NCBI RefSeq assembly: GCF_021869765.1
Contig: NZ_CP084580.1
Location: forward strand, 2,666,001 to 2,730,000
Source of the DNA: Chryseobacterium sp. MEBOG06
Lineage (GTDB): Bacteria > Bacteroidota > Bacteroidia > Flavobacteriales > Weeksellaceae
Direction of reading: 5' to 3'
Length of the DNA stretch: 64,000 nt
The notes beneath the pieces were generated by a model. That model had not been told where the DNA came from. It worked only from the letters and a program-made list of their open reading frames with translations, and made no database searches. A program made the position numbers and the translations under genes. This document shows positions 1 to 8,884 of the stretch, piece after piece (position 1 is the first letter of the stretch; each line of letters begins with the position of its first letter).

Positions 1-131
1 ACCGAGTTTAAAAGTTTCCAATTGGTAAGCCCTCCGGACAATTCAATATTTTTATCTATAATTTCCTTTGCCGTCTGTGCAAATGTTAAATGTGAAAATA
101 TCAGTCCAAATACTAAGAGTAACTTCTTCAT
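1..131 (-). CDS. Secreted protein, N-terminal part (runs off the left edge)
   Basis: Only the first 43 codons are inside the window; the rest lies to the left. The ATG at 129-131 opens a clear Sec signal peptide (MKKLLLVFGLIFSHLTFAQ) with likely cleavage after the Ala-Gln region. The mature protein begins TAKEIIDKNIELSGGLTNW. This opening resembles secreted Bacteroidetes proteins of the outer membrane lipoprotein-sorting/LolA-like type, which often start with a short helix ending in a GG turn, but the piece is too short to assign. The start and the secreted nature are seen in the sequence; the family is a guess. Confidence 0.6.
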   Translation of the reverse strand, partial: MKKLLLVFGLIFSHLTFAQTAKEIIDKNIELSGGLTNWKLLNS

Positions 132-247
132 TAATTTTATTTATAATTCCAAATATAGGAGGATTTGAGCGAAATTGCAAAAAGGTAAGAAATGCTAATG
201 CATTGTAAAGGCAAATTTGCCAATAAATGAATGTACTGTTCTTATTT

Positions 248-970
248 TTAAATCAGCTTTCTTGCTTTTTCTAAATCTTCGGGGGTATCAATACCTACTC
301 CTATGAAATTGGTTTCTATCATCTTGATTTTCATACCATATTCAAGATAGCGGATACATTCTATTTTTTCGGAGATCTCCAGAGGTTTCATTTCCAATTT
401 GGAAAACTGCAGTAATGCTTCTTTTCTGAAAGCGTACACCCCAATATGTTTAAAATAACTTATATCATAAGAAACTTCTCTGTGAAAAGGAATTACAGAA
501 CGGCTAAAATATAAGGCAAAGCCATTGTTATCCGTAATGACTTTTACATTATTCGGGTTTTCAACTTCTTCTTTTTCAAACAACTGTATTTTTAAGGAAG
601 CCAACGAAACCTCCTGTTTCTCGTCATTTTTAAATACTTCGATCAGTTGTTTTAAAGGCTCCAGTTTGAGAAAAGGTTCATCTCCCTGAACATTGATTAC
701 AATGTCACATTCAATGTTCTGAACGGCTTCGGCAATACGGTCGCTTCCTGTTTCATGCTGTCCTGTCATGACAGCTTTTCCTCCGTGTTTTATAATTTCA
801 TCTAAAATAATTTCAGAATCTGTAGCCACAAATACTTCATCAAACAGCCCTGTTTCCACTACATTCTGGTAAGTTGTAGTGATAACGGTTTTTTCTCCCA
901 GAATCTGCATCAGTTTCCCCGGAAAGCGGCTTGCTTCATAACGTGCAGGGATAACAGCGATTATTTTCAT
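248..970 (-). CDS. kdsB: 3-deoxy-manno-octulosonate cytidylyltransferase (CMP-KDO synthetase)
   Basis: KdsB activates KDO with CTP to give CMP-KDO for lipopolysaccharide inner-core synthesis in the cytoplasm. The 240-residue protein opens [19 protein letters not shown], the nucleotide-binding signature of the family, followed by VATDS near residue 50 and NVQGDEPF near residue 95. I chose the ATG at 968-970; the frame stays open 30 codons further upstream, but those residues do not belong to the family and would extend past the conserved N-terminus. Length fits the usual 240-255. It is followed downstream by the edge-truncated secreted protein, with no obvious partner gene beside it. Confidence 0.95.
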   Translation of the reverse strand: MKIIAVIPARYEASRFPGKLMQILGEKTVITTTYQNVVETGLFDEVFVATDSEIILDEIIKHGGKAVMTGQHETGSDRIAEAVQNIECDIVINVQGDEPFLKLEPLKQLIEVFKNDEKQEVSLASLKIQLFEKEEVENPNNVKVITDNNGFALYFSRSVIPFHREVSYDISYFKHIGVYAFRKEALLQFSKLEMKPLEISEKIECIRYLEYGMKIKMIETNFIGVGIDTPEDLEKARKLI

Positions 971-1102
971 TAATTCAAATATTAAGATAGGTATTTTTTT
1001 GAACACTGCCATCCTTCTTTTCAAAAGATAAGAAGGAATAACCGTGTATATTCTGATCAAAAGTAGTAAAACTATTTCACTTTGTTCCGTAAAAAGTCAT
1101 AT

Positions 1103-2089
1103 TTAAAAAGAAAGTTTCACCCCTGCCATATTATATTCCCATTGGCGGGATGCTATAAAGTTGAGTTTATATTTTGTAGTTCCTACAGTACCCTCTGAAC
1201 TGGTATATCTGCTTTTTGATATTGTTTTTCCTATAAAATATCCCATTAATAAAGCTAAAGGATAATCTGAAGCCCAGTGAACTTTACTCTGCATCATCTG
1301 AAAGCACAAAGCTCCTGCCAGGGTATATCCTACCGGCTTTATCCATCTTGCATCCGGATAATTATCTGCAATCACAGTAATACCAGCCATAAAGGTGGTT
1401 AAATGTCCTGAGGGCATTGCATCATAATTAGAGGTATTCTTGCCAAATGCTGAAAAACTTGGAAACGGATTCCAGGCACCTCCTTTATTGCCATTTTCTT
1501 CTGCAATAAACGGGCTTTCTCTTCCGGTAATTCTTTTAAGGGTTTGGGTGAAAACTCCGGAAAGGATTAAACTTTCCATTAATCCACTGGCGGTAGCCTG
1601 CGCTCTGTAATCATTTTTGATCAAACCATAAGCTCCGAAACCTATTCCAAGAAAGACAAGCGTAGAGCCGTTTCCTATCAGATACAAGGTAGATCCTATG
1701 TCCTTTGGTATTTTAAAGACGCCGCCAAGTTTGGTATAGTTATTATCCTTATCCATACCCCATCTTTCCCCAAGCTCCCTTGAATTGTCAATTAATTTCT
1801 GGTCAAAGGGTAAAAGAATCAAGGTTGCGGCAACTGCCCCTCCCAGATAATAGGCATGATCCTGTGCTACAAAATCTTTATTGGTATTAATAAAGTTTCT
1901 TGGTAGTTTGGTCACAAAATCCAATAGTTTAGGTTTAGGATAAGTTCTTACGGTACCGTCTTTTAAAGTATAAGTTTGAACCTTTGGTAATTCAGGCTCC
2001 ATTGGTAATTCTGTTACCTTTAATGTATCCACCTCTTGCGAGCACACCAATATAGATACTGGCAATAGCAGAAATCGTAATTTTTTCAT
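1103..2089 (-). CDS. PAP2-family phosphatase, membrane-associated
   Basis: This is a 328-residue protein with an N-terminal signal or anchor (MKKLRFLLLPVSILVCSQE) and several later hydrophobic segments. It carries the three PAP2/acid-phosphatase motifs: KRITGRESP (motif 1-like), AMPSGHLTTF (motif 2, with the PSGH catalytic His) and SKVHWASDYP (motif 3, His and Asp). PAP2 enzymes remove phosphate from lipid or undecaprenyl pyrophosphate-type substrates at the membrane; the substrate here cannot be told. The N-terminal ~70 residues before the first membrane segment are Pro-rich and not conserved. The start is the ATG at 2087-2089. Confidence 0.88.
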   Translation of the reverse strand: MKKLRFLLLPVSILVCSQEVDTLKVTELPMEPELPKVQTYTLKDGTVRTYPKPKLLDFVTKLPRNFINTNKDFVAQDHAYYLGGAVAATLILLPFDQKLIDNSRELGERWGMDKDNNYTKLGGVFKIPKDIGSTLYLIGNGSTLVFLGIGFGAYGLIKNDYRAQATASGLMESLILSGVFTQTLKRITGRESPFIAEENGNKGGAWNPFPSFSAFGKNTSNYDAMPSGHLTTFMAGITVIADNYPDARWIKPVGYTLAGALCFQMMQSKVHWASDYPLALLMGYFIGKTISKSRYTSSEGTVGTTKYKLNFIASRQWEYNMAGVKLSF

Positions 2090-2282
2090 CGTAGTTTTTT
2101 CAACCTTATTTAATTCTTAGCTTTATAAAAGCCCCAAAGGTAATCCCTATCTAAGGTAAGTGCAAAATGTTTGTTTAATTTTTAATGTTTATTTAATTTT
2201 TTTATAAAATTGCAAGAAGTCTTCTGTGTCAGCAATATCTTCTTATAGCTATAGAATACCTATAACCTCTCTTGTTCTTTGT

Positions 2283-2862
2283 TTAATTTATATAGTTGAA
2301 TATAAATATAATTCCATAGATCCAGGATACATACAGGAGAGAGTAGAAAAAGCCTAATCCAAGACTTTTCAATACATTTCCTTTACACTTTCCAGAGTTT
2401 TTAAATACAAGCCGTAACGCACGGAAAAAGATCCAATACAGCATAGCTGCAAGAAATAATACTGCAGACCAAAAGAAAAGATAAAAGAAATACAAGCACT
2501 ACGGAAAATATAATCCATAAAATAATAGAAAGTATCGCAGCTCCTATTCCTTCACCAATATCCGGCGGATCAAAATCAAAACCGCCATTTGGAAGGTTTT
2601 TATCCGAAAACTTTTTTATTTTTTCTTTGTTTAAAATACTGCCAACGTTATCTTTTAATTTCAAACCATAATATAATCCCAAGGTTATAAACAGGAAAAA
2701 TACTCCTGCCAAAACAGAGGTAGATAAGACAGAATTCTGAAATAATGAACGATGGGATCCTTTCCCTGCAAGCCAGACACTTAGGATCACAACTGCTATG
2801 ATGGCTAATGTTGAATAAAACAAATATTTTGTTTCAAGAAAATATTTCCGTGGAATCTTCAT
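2283..2862 (-). pseudogene. Small multi-pass membrane protein gene split by a +1 frameshift
   Basis: Reading from the ATG at 2862, the frame encodes three or more membrane helices and a cytosolic stretch (DFDPPDIGEGIGAAI). Near 2470-2496 the natural continuation switches to the next frame, which runs to a stop at 2283 and encodes WSAVLFLAAMLYWIFFRAL, a Lys/Cys loop (KNSGKCKGN) and a last hydrophobic segment. Staying in the first frame gives an implausible Cys-rich tail ending at 2401. Removing one base in the T-rich run near 2475-2490 gives one coherent protein of about 192 residues. Its function is unknown to me. It may be a true pseudogene or a sequencing or assembly indel. Confidence 0.65.
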
Positions 2863-2885
2863 AGGTTTTTGTTTTTATATAAAAA

Positions 2886-2966
2886 GACTTCGACTCCGGT
2901 CTGCCTGACACTGCTAATACGATTTTTATGTTTTAACGGTGTCATGCTGAACGAAGTCGAAGCATG
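2886..2966. repeat. REP-like intergenic palindrome
   Basis: CTTCGACT (2888-2895) and AGTCGAAG (2955-2962) form an 8-bp inverted pair. The right arm sits in a longer word, GTCATGCTGAACGAAGTCGA, of a kind I know as a recurrent extragenic repeat in flavobacterial genomes. It fills the gap between the aminotransferase stop and the upstream membrane-protein gene. A role as terminator or REP element is inferred. Confidence 0.6.
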
Positions 2967-2981
2967 ATATTTTATTTAAAT

Positions 2982-4235
2982 TTATTTTAAAGCATTTAAT
3001 GCACTTTCCATTTTTGGAAGCATTACTTTAATCTCATCAGTGGCCAATCCTCCTACAGAAGCACGGAACCACGGCTCAGATTTGTCTTCTCCGAATGCAG
3101 AGAACGGTACCAATGCCACTCCTGCTTCATTGATTAAATAGAAAACAAGATCAGAAGAGTTCTCAATAAGAGTTCCATCCGGTTTTGTTTTTCCGATATA
3201 TTCTAATTTGATAGTCAGGTAAAGCGCTCCCATTGGTTCAATACTGTCTACAGCTAGACCTTTGGCTTTTAAGTCCTGAATACCTCCATGAAGAACTTTT
3301 AAACTATTTTCCAGTTTTGCTTTAAAGTCATCCACAAATGTATCTACATTTTCAGGATTTTCATAGAATTTTGCAGTAGCTTCCTGCTCAGGTTTTGGAG
3401 CCCATGCTCCTACGTGAGTAAGAAGAGCTTTCATCTTATCAATAATATGAGCCGGCCCGAATCCCCATCCTACACGCACTCCAGTTGCTGCAAGACATTT
3501 GGAAATACCATCGATATAAATTGTATATTCCTTCATTTCCGGGAAAAGAGAAACCGGATCTACGTGCTCAGCCCCAAAAGTTAGGTTAGAATAAATCTGG
3601 TCATACATTAGATACAACGGCTTTTCATTTTCACCTCTTTTTTTATTCTCAGCAATCACCAGTTCACAGATTTCTGAAAGCTGCTCTCTTGTAAACATCG
3701 TTCCTGTAGGGTTCAATGGCGAGCAAAGTGCCAATAGAACGGCTCCATCCAAATGAGGTCTTAAATCATCAGCTGTTGGAAGGAAGTTGGTTTCAGGTTT
3801 TGTTTTTACTTCTACAGCATTGGCTGAAGTAAGGTAAGCATAATGGTTGTTATTCCAAGATGGCGTAGGATATATTACTTTGTCTCCTTCATCCACTATA
3901 GTTTTGTATACCGCATAAATCAAGGGTCTTGAGCCTGCAGTAATCAAAATATCGTTTGGAGAATAATCCAGGTTCCATCTGTTTTTCAGATCTTTGGAAA
4001 CTTCTTTTCTTAAAGATAAAAGTCCGTTTGCAGGAGGATAATTTGTCAGGTTATTCTGATAGGCTTTCTGAATTTCTTCCTTCAGCAAGGCTGGAATAGG
4101 ATAGATATTAGAATTCAGGTCACCAATAGTAAGATTGGCAATTTCTGCTCCTTTTGCTTTTAGATCATTTACTTCGTTACCAATTTTTACAATTTCAGAA
4201 CCGATCAGGTTCGCTGCTAATTTTGAAACTTTCAC
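2982..4235 (-). CDS. PLP-dependent class I/II aminotransferase (aspartate aminotransferase-like)
   Basis: The 417-residue fold type I aminotransferase has NPTG in SPLNPTGTMFTREQ, a YDQIYSNL motif and the PLP-binding lysine in DGISKCLAATGVRVGW. It should transfer amino groups between an amino acid and a 2-oxo acid in the cytoplasm; the preferred substrate is not evident. The start codon is GTG (4233-4235); the next residues KVSKLAANLIGSEIVKIG match a normal N-terminus, so a later ATG would cut into the fold. The REP-like palindrome lies just past its stop. Confidence 0.88.
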   Translation of the reverse strand: MKVSKLAANLIGSEIVKIGNEVNDLKAKGAEIANLTIGDLNSNIYPIPALLKEEIQKAYQNNLTNYPPANGLLSLRKEVSKDLKNRWNLDYSPNDILITAGSRPLIYAVYKTIVDEGDKVIYPTPSWNNNHYAYLTSANAVEVKTKPETNFLPTADDLRPHLDGAVLLALCSPLNPTGTMFTREQLSEICELVIAENKKRGENEKPLYLMYDQIYSNLTFGAEHVDPVSLFPEMKEYTIYIDGISKCLAATGVRVGWGFGPAHIIDKMKALLTHVGAWAPKPEQEATAKFYENPENVDTFVDDFKAKLENSLKVLHGGIQDLKAKGLAVDSIEPMGALYLTIKLEYIGKTKPDGTLIENSSDLVFYLINEAGVALVPFSAFGEDKSEPWFRASVGGLATDEIKVMLPKMESALNALK

Positions 4236-4263
4236 TTTTATTCTTATTTAAAATTTACTACTA

Positions 4264-5157
4264 TTATCTTCTTAAATTGAGTTTCTCACCTATCTGATCC
4301 TCAGGGGTATGAGCGTCATAGGCGGCTATTAGTTCTTTAGTTTTTTTTGCGGTCCTGGAGTTAGGGTACTTTTTGATGATTCTGTTGTATTCTTCCATTT
4401 TGTCATCAAAAATTTTCCTTTCTTCGCTGTCATAAATCAAATTACTATCCATTCCCAGAAGATAATCCGACAAATAGCTATAATAATGATCTGTTATGGA
4501 TTTGATTAATGGACTTTTAGGATATTTATTCATTAAATTTTCCCAAACAATTAACCGGTCTCCCAGTTCTTCCCAGGTGATCATCAGACTTCCGTTTATA
4601 GCATAATTTTCTTTGTTATCTTCCGCCATCTGCGAAATATAAGCACCATAATCAGGGGTTACTTTATTTTTAAAAACAGACTCATAATATCCGGGTAATG
4701 AATGAATTTCAGTAAGTCCCTCACCCATTTCACGAAATTCCAGGCCTACTTTATTCAGCTCTGCAGCTATTTTTTTCACATTGGCCGGTAGATTATTAGT
4801 ATCCGGTCCTGTGTGATAATCAATATACTTATCTAATATATCTGTATGCAGATCATTGAGACATTCTGTATATTTCTCTCTTATTGTCAGGTAGTCTTCG
4901 TATACTTTGTCGTTCTGTTCCGGGCTGTTTCCTGCAATCTCCTTGTCAATTTTAGTCCGATACCATTGAAGAGCTGTGATGTAATCCTCCGTTTTGTTGG
5001 CGGGAGTACAAACGGTATCAATAGGTTTATACTGATCTTTGGTTTCGTTTTTGACAATTGAGTCATTTGCCGGTTTTGTGTCAGAAACTGCAGTCTCTTT
5101 TTTACAAGAAACTACAGCGGCCGACAGTAGGCAAATTGCTACCATATTTTTTATCAT
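4264..5157 (-). CDS. Lipoprotein of unknown function, mostly helical
   Basis: The 297-residue precursor has a lipoprotein signal ending AAVVSCKKE, so Cys near position 18 is the likely lipidated residue. The rest is charged and probably alpha-helical, with no motif I can name. The C-terminal part (EEYNRIIKKYPNSRTAKKTKELIAA is split here as EEYNRIIKKYPNS then RTAKKTKEL) looks like a degenerate TPR-type helix pair. Two in-frame ATGs (5157 and 5145) are possible; both leave a full signal peptide. It sits 22 bp after the phospho-sugar mutase stop-to-start gap and may be cotranscribed with it. Confidence 0.75.
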   Translation of the reverse strand: MIKNMVAICLLSAAVVSCKKETAVSDTKPANDSIVKNETKDQYKPIDTVCTPANKTEDYITALQWYRTKIDKEIAGNSPEQNDKVYEDYLTIREKYTECLNDLHTDILDKYIDYHTGPDTNNLPANVKKIAAELNKVGLEFREMGEGLTEIHSLPGYYESVFKNKVTPDYGAYISQMAEDNKENYAINGSLMITWEELGDRLIVWENLMNKYPKSPLIKSITDHYYSYLSDYLLGMDSNLIYDSEERKIFDDKMEEYNRIIKKYPNSRTAKKTKELIAAYDAHTPEDQIGEKLNLRR

Positions 5158-5178
5158 CTATGTGCTGTTATCAGGAGA

Positions 5179-6894
5179 TTAGTCCAGTTTTAAATCTGTT
5201 TTAACGGCTCCTATTTTAGCTTCCAATGATTTTAATTTATCTCTGAAGTCTGCTTCTGAAGAGATAGAGTCTCTTACGGAAACATAAAACTTAATCTTTG
5301 GTTCTGTACCTGAAGGCCTTACGCAAACTTTTGTTCCATCTTCTGTATAGTAAATCAGTACATTAGACTGCGGAATATCGTTCATTACTTTTTTCTCGCC
5401 CGTAGAAACATTAAAACTGGTTTGTTCCTTAAAGTCGTTGATTTGTAGTACTTCTGAACCTGCCAGTTCTTTTGGAGGGTTTTCACGGAAGTTTTTCATC
5501 ATATTCTGGATTTCTTCTGCTCCTTCTCTTCCTTTTCTCACAATATTGATCAGTCCTTCATAGTACATTCCAAGATCTTTATAGATCTCGATCATATACT
5601 GATACATTGTTCTTCCGTTTGCCTTGCACCAGGCAGCAATTTCGCAAGCCAGGATGATACTTCCACATGAATCTTTATCACGTACAAAGTCTCCTGTCAT
5701 AAAACCGAAGCTTTCTTCACCACCACAAACGAATTTCTGTGTACCTTCTGCTTCACGGATCATTTTTCCGATCCATTTGAATCCAGTAAGACCTATTTTA
5801 CATTCAACACCAAATTTATGAGCAATCTCAATGAAGATATCGGAAGTAACGATGGTAGAGCCTATAAATTCTTTTCCGGTAATTCTCCCCTGCTTTCTCC
5901 ATTCATTAAGGATATAATAAGTAAGGATGGTATTGGTCTGGTTTCCGTTCAATAACTGCATTTCACCATCCAGGTTTCTTACAGCAATTCCCAGTCTGTC
6001 ACCATCCGGATCTGTTCCGATAACGATATCTGCATTGGTAATTCTTGCCAGATCCATTGCCATTTCCAATGCTGCAGGCTCTTCCGGGTTTGGAGAGTCT
6101 ACTGTTGGGAAGTTTCCGCTAGGGATCATCTGTTCTTTTACAAGATCTACTTTTTTGAATCCTGCTTTTTCTAAAGCTTTAGGTATCGTAGTGTAAGTTG
6201 TTCCGTGGATAGATGTGAAAACAATATTTAGGTTTTCTTTTCCAACATTCTGATAGGTAGAATTTTCAATACAAGCATCAATATAAACATCATCCTGCTC
6301 TTCTCCGATCCACTCGATCAGATCATCATTTCCGTTGAATTTGATTTCCTCAAACTTTACAGAATATACCTCGTTGATGATGGCTTCATCATTAGGTGGA
6401 ACAATCTGAGCCCCGTCGTTCCAGTATACTTTATAACCATTATATTCCGGCGGGTTATGAGAAGCCGTTAATACAATTCCTCCGTTACATTTTTTATCAC
6501 GAACTGTGAAAGATAATTCAGGAGTTGGTCTGTGATCTTTGAAAAGCAATACCTTAATTCCGTTAGCTGTCAGAACATCTGCAACCAATTTTCCAAATTC
6601 TTTTGAATTATGACGCACATCATAGGCAATGGCCACTTTAATTTCTTCTCCCTTGAACTGTTCCAGCATATAGTTTGCCAGTCCCTGGGTAGCCTGTCCC
6701 AAAGTATATTTATTTAAGCGGTTGGTTCCTACTCCCATTATCCCACGCATTCCTCCGGTTCCGAATTCCAGTTCTCTGTAGAAAGAATCTTCAAGATCAG
6801 GGGAATTGCTGTCGATCAGTGTCTGTACAGCATCTCTAGTTTCTTTATCGAAGGTATCACTTAACCAAAGCTTCGCTTTTTCTAATGTATTCAT
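5179..6894 (-). CDS. Phospho-sugar mutase (phosphoglucomutase/phosphomannomutase family)
   Basis: This 571-residue alpha-D-phosphohexomutase interconverts hexose 1- and 6-phosphates in the cytoplasm. The phosphoserine loop is TASHNPPEYNGYK, the metal-binding loop is GTDPDGDRLG, the sugar-specificity loop is GGEESFGF and the phosphate-binding loop is RPSGTEPKIKF, in the expected order. The length matches the long PGM/PMM form common in Bacteroidetes. The ATG at 6892-6894 gives the normal N-terminus. The sequence does not show whether glucose or mannose phosphate is preferred. Confidence 0.93.
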   Translation of the reverse strand: MNTLEKAKLWLSDTFDKETRDAVQTLIDSNSPDLEDSFYRELEFGTGGMRGIMGVGTNRLNKYTLGQATQGLANYMLEQFKGEEIKVAIAYDVRHNSKEFGKLVADVLTANGIKVLLFKDHRPTPELSFTVRDKKCNGGIVLTASHNPPEYNGYKVYWNDGAQIVPPNDEAIINEVYSVKFEEIKFNGNDDLIEWIGEEQDDVYIDACIENSTYQNVGKENLNIVFTSIHGTTYTTIPKALEKAGFKKVDLVKEQMIPSGNFPTVDSPNPEEPAALEMAMDLARITNADIVIGTDPDGDRLGIAVRNLDGEMQLLNGNQTNTILTYYILNEWRKQGRITGKEFIGSTIVTSDIFIEIAHKFGVECKIGLTGFKWIGKMIREAEGTQKFVCGGEESFGFMTGDFVRDKDSCGSIILACEIAAWCKANGRTMYQYMIEIYKDLGMYYEGLINIVRKGREGAEEIQNMMKNFRENPPKELAGSEVLQINDFKEQTSFNVSTGEKKVMNDIPQSNVLIYYTEDGTKVCVRPSGTEPKIKFYVSVRDSISSEADFRDKLKSLEAKIGAVKTDLKLD

Positions 6895-7001
6895 ATTTGT
6901 ATGTTGTTCTTTTTATAGTTTATAAAGTTCCATTTTAAAATCAGACCGTTTTTGTATCAAATAAGCTAAAAAAGCTGTCTAAATTTATATTTTTCTTCCG
7001 A

Positions 7002-7703
7002 TTACTCCAGTTTTTTATTCTCAACCTTCGTCGTCTTATCAATTTTAAAAGCCCTGATAGGGTCGTTATAATAGATAAATTTTGCAGTGTTCTGAATATG
7101 TCCTTTTAAAGAATCTTTTACATTAACCTCTGCGTAATTTCCATTCTTAGAATCGATATTCAGGTTTGTGATTTTCCAGTAAGGCGCTATTAAACTTGCT
7201 GTATCTGAAATCTTTATAACGGCATCTTTAGATAATCCCAGAAAATTGGCACGGCTTCTGTTGTGCATTTCCACTTCTGCTCTTCTTGTATTGACAGACC
7301 CCATGAAACTTGCATTATTTTTCATATTAAGTCTGAAATTATCAGTTTTGATTTCGCTGGAAATATTTACTTCAACAGAATCAGAAACGGATACTTTTTC
7401 AAGGTTATATTTTGAATAGATGGTTACATTATAAAAATCCACTCCTTTTGTTCCTCTTTTTTCTTTGATAACAAGCGTTTTGTCTTTTACATCTACATCA
7501 AGGTTACCTGCCACATTCGGGTACGTTTCTATCTCCACAAAATTTTTCGGACCTCTGGCGTAAAATACTCGGAACTTCCCTTCCAGATCCAGATTAACAA
7601 ATTCCGGAACATCCACATCTTTCTTTTCAATATTTCCTTTTGGAGAAACTTTTCCACAGGAAACTACTGCAACCAGCATCAATGTGTACACTACTTTTTT
7701 CAT
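7002..7703 (-). CDS. DUF2807 (head GIN domain) lipoprotein
   Basis: The 233-residue lipoprotein starts MKKVVYTLMLVAVVSCGK, with the lipobox Cys at about 17. The rest is a right-handed beta-helix-like domain of the DUF2807 'putative auto-transporter adhesin, head GIN' family: short strands with repeated Asn/Asp/Ser positions (DNFRLNMKNNASFMGSVN, AEVEMHNRSRANFLG). The frame is open for 27 codons upstream of the ATG at 7701-7703, but that extension has no signal peptide and would bury the lipobox, so I use the internal ATG. Function is unknown; cell-surface or periplasmic location is inferred. Confidence 0.8.
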   Translation of the reverse strand: MKKVVYTLMLVAVVSCGKVSPKGNIEKKDVDVPEFVNLDLEGKFRVFYARGPKNFVEIETYPNVAGNLDVDVKDKTLVIKEKRGTKGVDFYNVTIYSKYNLEKVSVSDSVEVNISSEIKTDNFRLNMKNNASFMGSVNTRRAEVEMHNRSRANFLGLSKDAVIKISDTASLIAPYWKITNLNIDSKNGNYAEVNVKDSLKGHIQNTAKFIYYNDPIRAFKIDKTTKVENKKLE

Positions 7704-7992
7704 ATTCAATTTTAAATATCTATTTATAATCGCAATGATCTGCTCTGCTGAAAATTTCTGGATTGATTTTTCTGTATCTGTCACAGGACTTTCAACAATA
7801 TTTTTAACAAAAATAAGATTTAAATTTCTAAAAAACTTTGTCTTTTGACAATAAAATACGTGATAGTTTTCAATTTTCTGCTTTTCAAATGAAAGTGATG
7901 GCCATTCCGAAGACAGAAGTATTAAAGCTAAGAAAAGTAATCCTTAAATAGGAATAAAATCTATATTTCAGATCGTTTTTCTTAAAAATCCC

Positions 7993-8376
7993 CTATTTTC
8001 TGTCTGATTTTACTTTTCTATAAACCCAGGTTTTAGGAGCCTTAAGTACTGAAAATAGGAATAAATAATCTTGGCTGATATAGGAAATTTTCATTTTGGT
8101 GGTATCCGCGCCGTCTGTGTATTTCATGTTCAGCAGCTTTTTTTCTTTTTTATAATTCCCTGAATTTCCCATAGAATCAAAGGAACCGTCCTTAGGAAAG
8201 GTCAAAATTCCTGTTCCCTATCTGGAACTGTTATTTTTAGACTTCAAACTATCTGCATAACGAATTTCACCATCATAAATATCAACAAATTCCCAGGGAC
8301 CCAATAGTTTGCTTGAGGAACATGATGTAATAAAAATCAGCAAAAGAGAAATGATAAAAATTCTGAACTGCAACAT
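7993..8376 (-). pseudogene. Small lipocalin-like lipoprotein gene with an in-frame TAG
   Basis: The ATG at 8374-8376 opens a lipoprotein signal (MLQFRIFIISLLLIFITSCS) followed by KLLGPWEFVDIYDGE, a start typical of small lipocalin-like proteins. Codon 53 is TAG (8218-8220). The same frame continues without shift to a TAA at 7993, encoding GTGILTFPKDGSFDS and then YISQDYLFLFS. The two halves read as one protein of about 126 residues with a single nonsense change, possibly from a CAG or TGG codon. It may be a recent pseudogene, a base-call error, or a read-through site. Confidence 0.65.
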
Positions 8377-8400
8377 GAGATCGGGTTAAAAGTTTTTACT

Positions 8401-8432
8401 AAAAAAAAAGCACCCTATAAATAGAGTGCTTT
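8401..8432 (-). terminator. Rho-independent terminator
   Basis: AGCAC (8409-8413) pairs with GTGCT (8426-8430), flanked by A9 on the left, which is a T-tract in the minus direction. It ends the transcript of the membrane protein at 8492-8884. Confidence 0.75.
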
Positions 8433-8491
8433 CCGTCTTATTTTATTTTTAATCTGTAATTACTGATTAGCTATTACCACTTTTTTATTGT

Positions 8492-8884
8492 CTAGCTATT
8501 TTCAACAGAAGTACCATAAATAATTAAGGCTAAAAGAATTGCAACTATAATTACGGCAATAATTAATGGCTTCCATATAGCTTTCTTAGGATACTGTTCT
8601 TCATTTGGAAAATATTTAGGCATAAAGTAATAAGCAAGGAAAGCTCCCCCACCAAGTCCACATAAATAGGCTAATGAGCTCTGAGGATTTTCCGGGATAT
8701 TCACAACAATGGCAGTCAATATTGTTATTGCAATAGAAATTCCCAATACAATATAAGCTTCTTTCTTTTTGTTGATCTCAATTAGATTTTGGTATAACAA
8801 TATCCCTCCAAAAAGAGTTGACATAAAGATAGAAAATCCTAAAACAGCTTTTTTAGAATATATTTTCGGTAACTTCTCCTCCAT
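8492..8884 (-). CDS. Four-helix membrane protein of unknown function
   Basis: The 130-residue protein has about four hydrophobic segments: KAVLGFSIFMSTLFGGILLY, IVLGISIAITILTAIVVNI, SLAYLCGLGGGAFLAYYFM and LIIAVIIVAILLALIIYG. I recognise no domain. Its ATG overlaps the stop codon of the upstream glycosyltransferase by one base (TAATG at 8882-8886), so translation is probably coupled and the two likely share a role in envelope glycan or lipid-carrier handling; that link is inference. Confidence 0.7.
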   Translation of the reverse strand: MEEKLPKIYSKKAVLGFSIFMSTLFGGILLYQNLIEINKKKEAYIVLGISIAITILTAIVVNIPENPQSSLAYLCGLGGGAFLAYYFMPKYFPNEEQYPKKAIWKPLIIAVIIVAILLALIIYGTSVENS

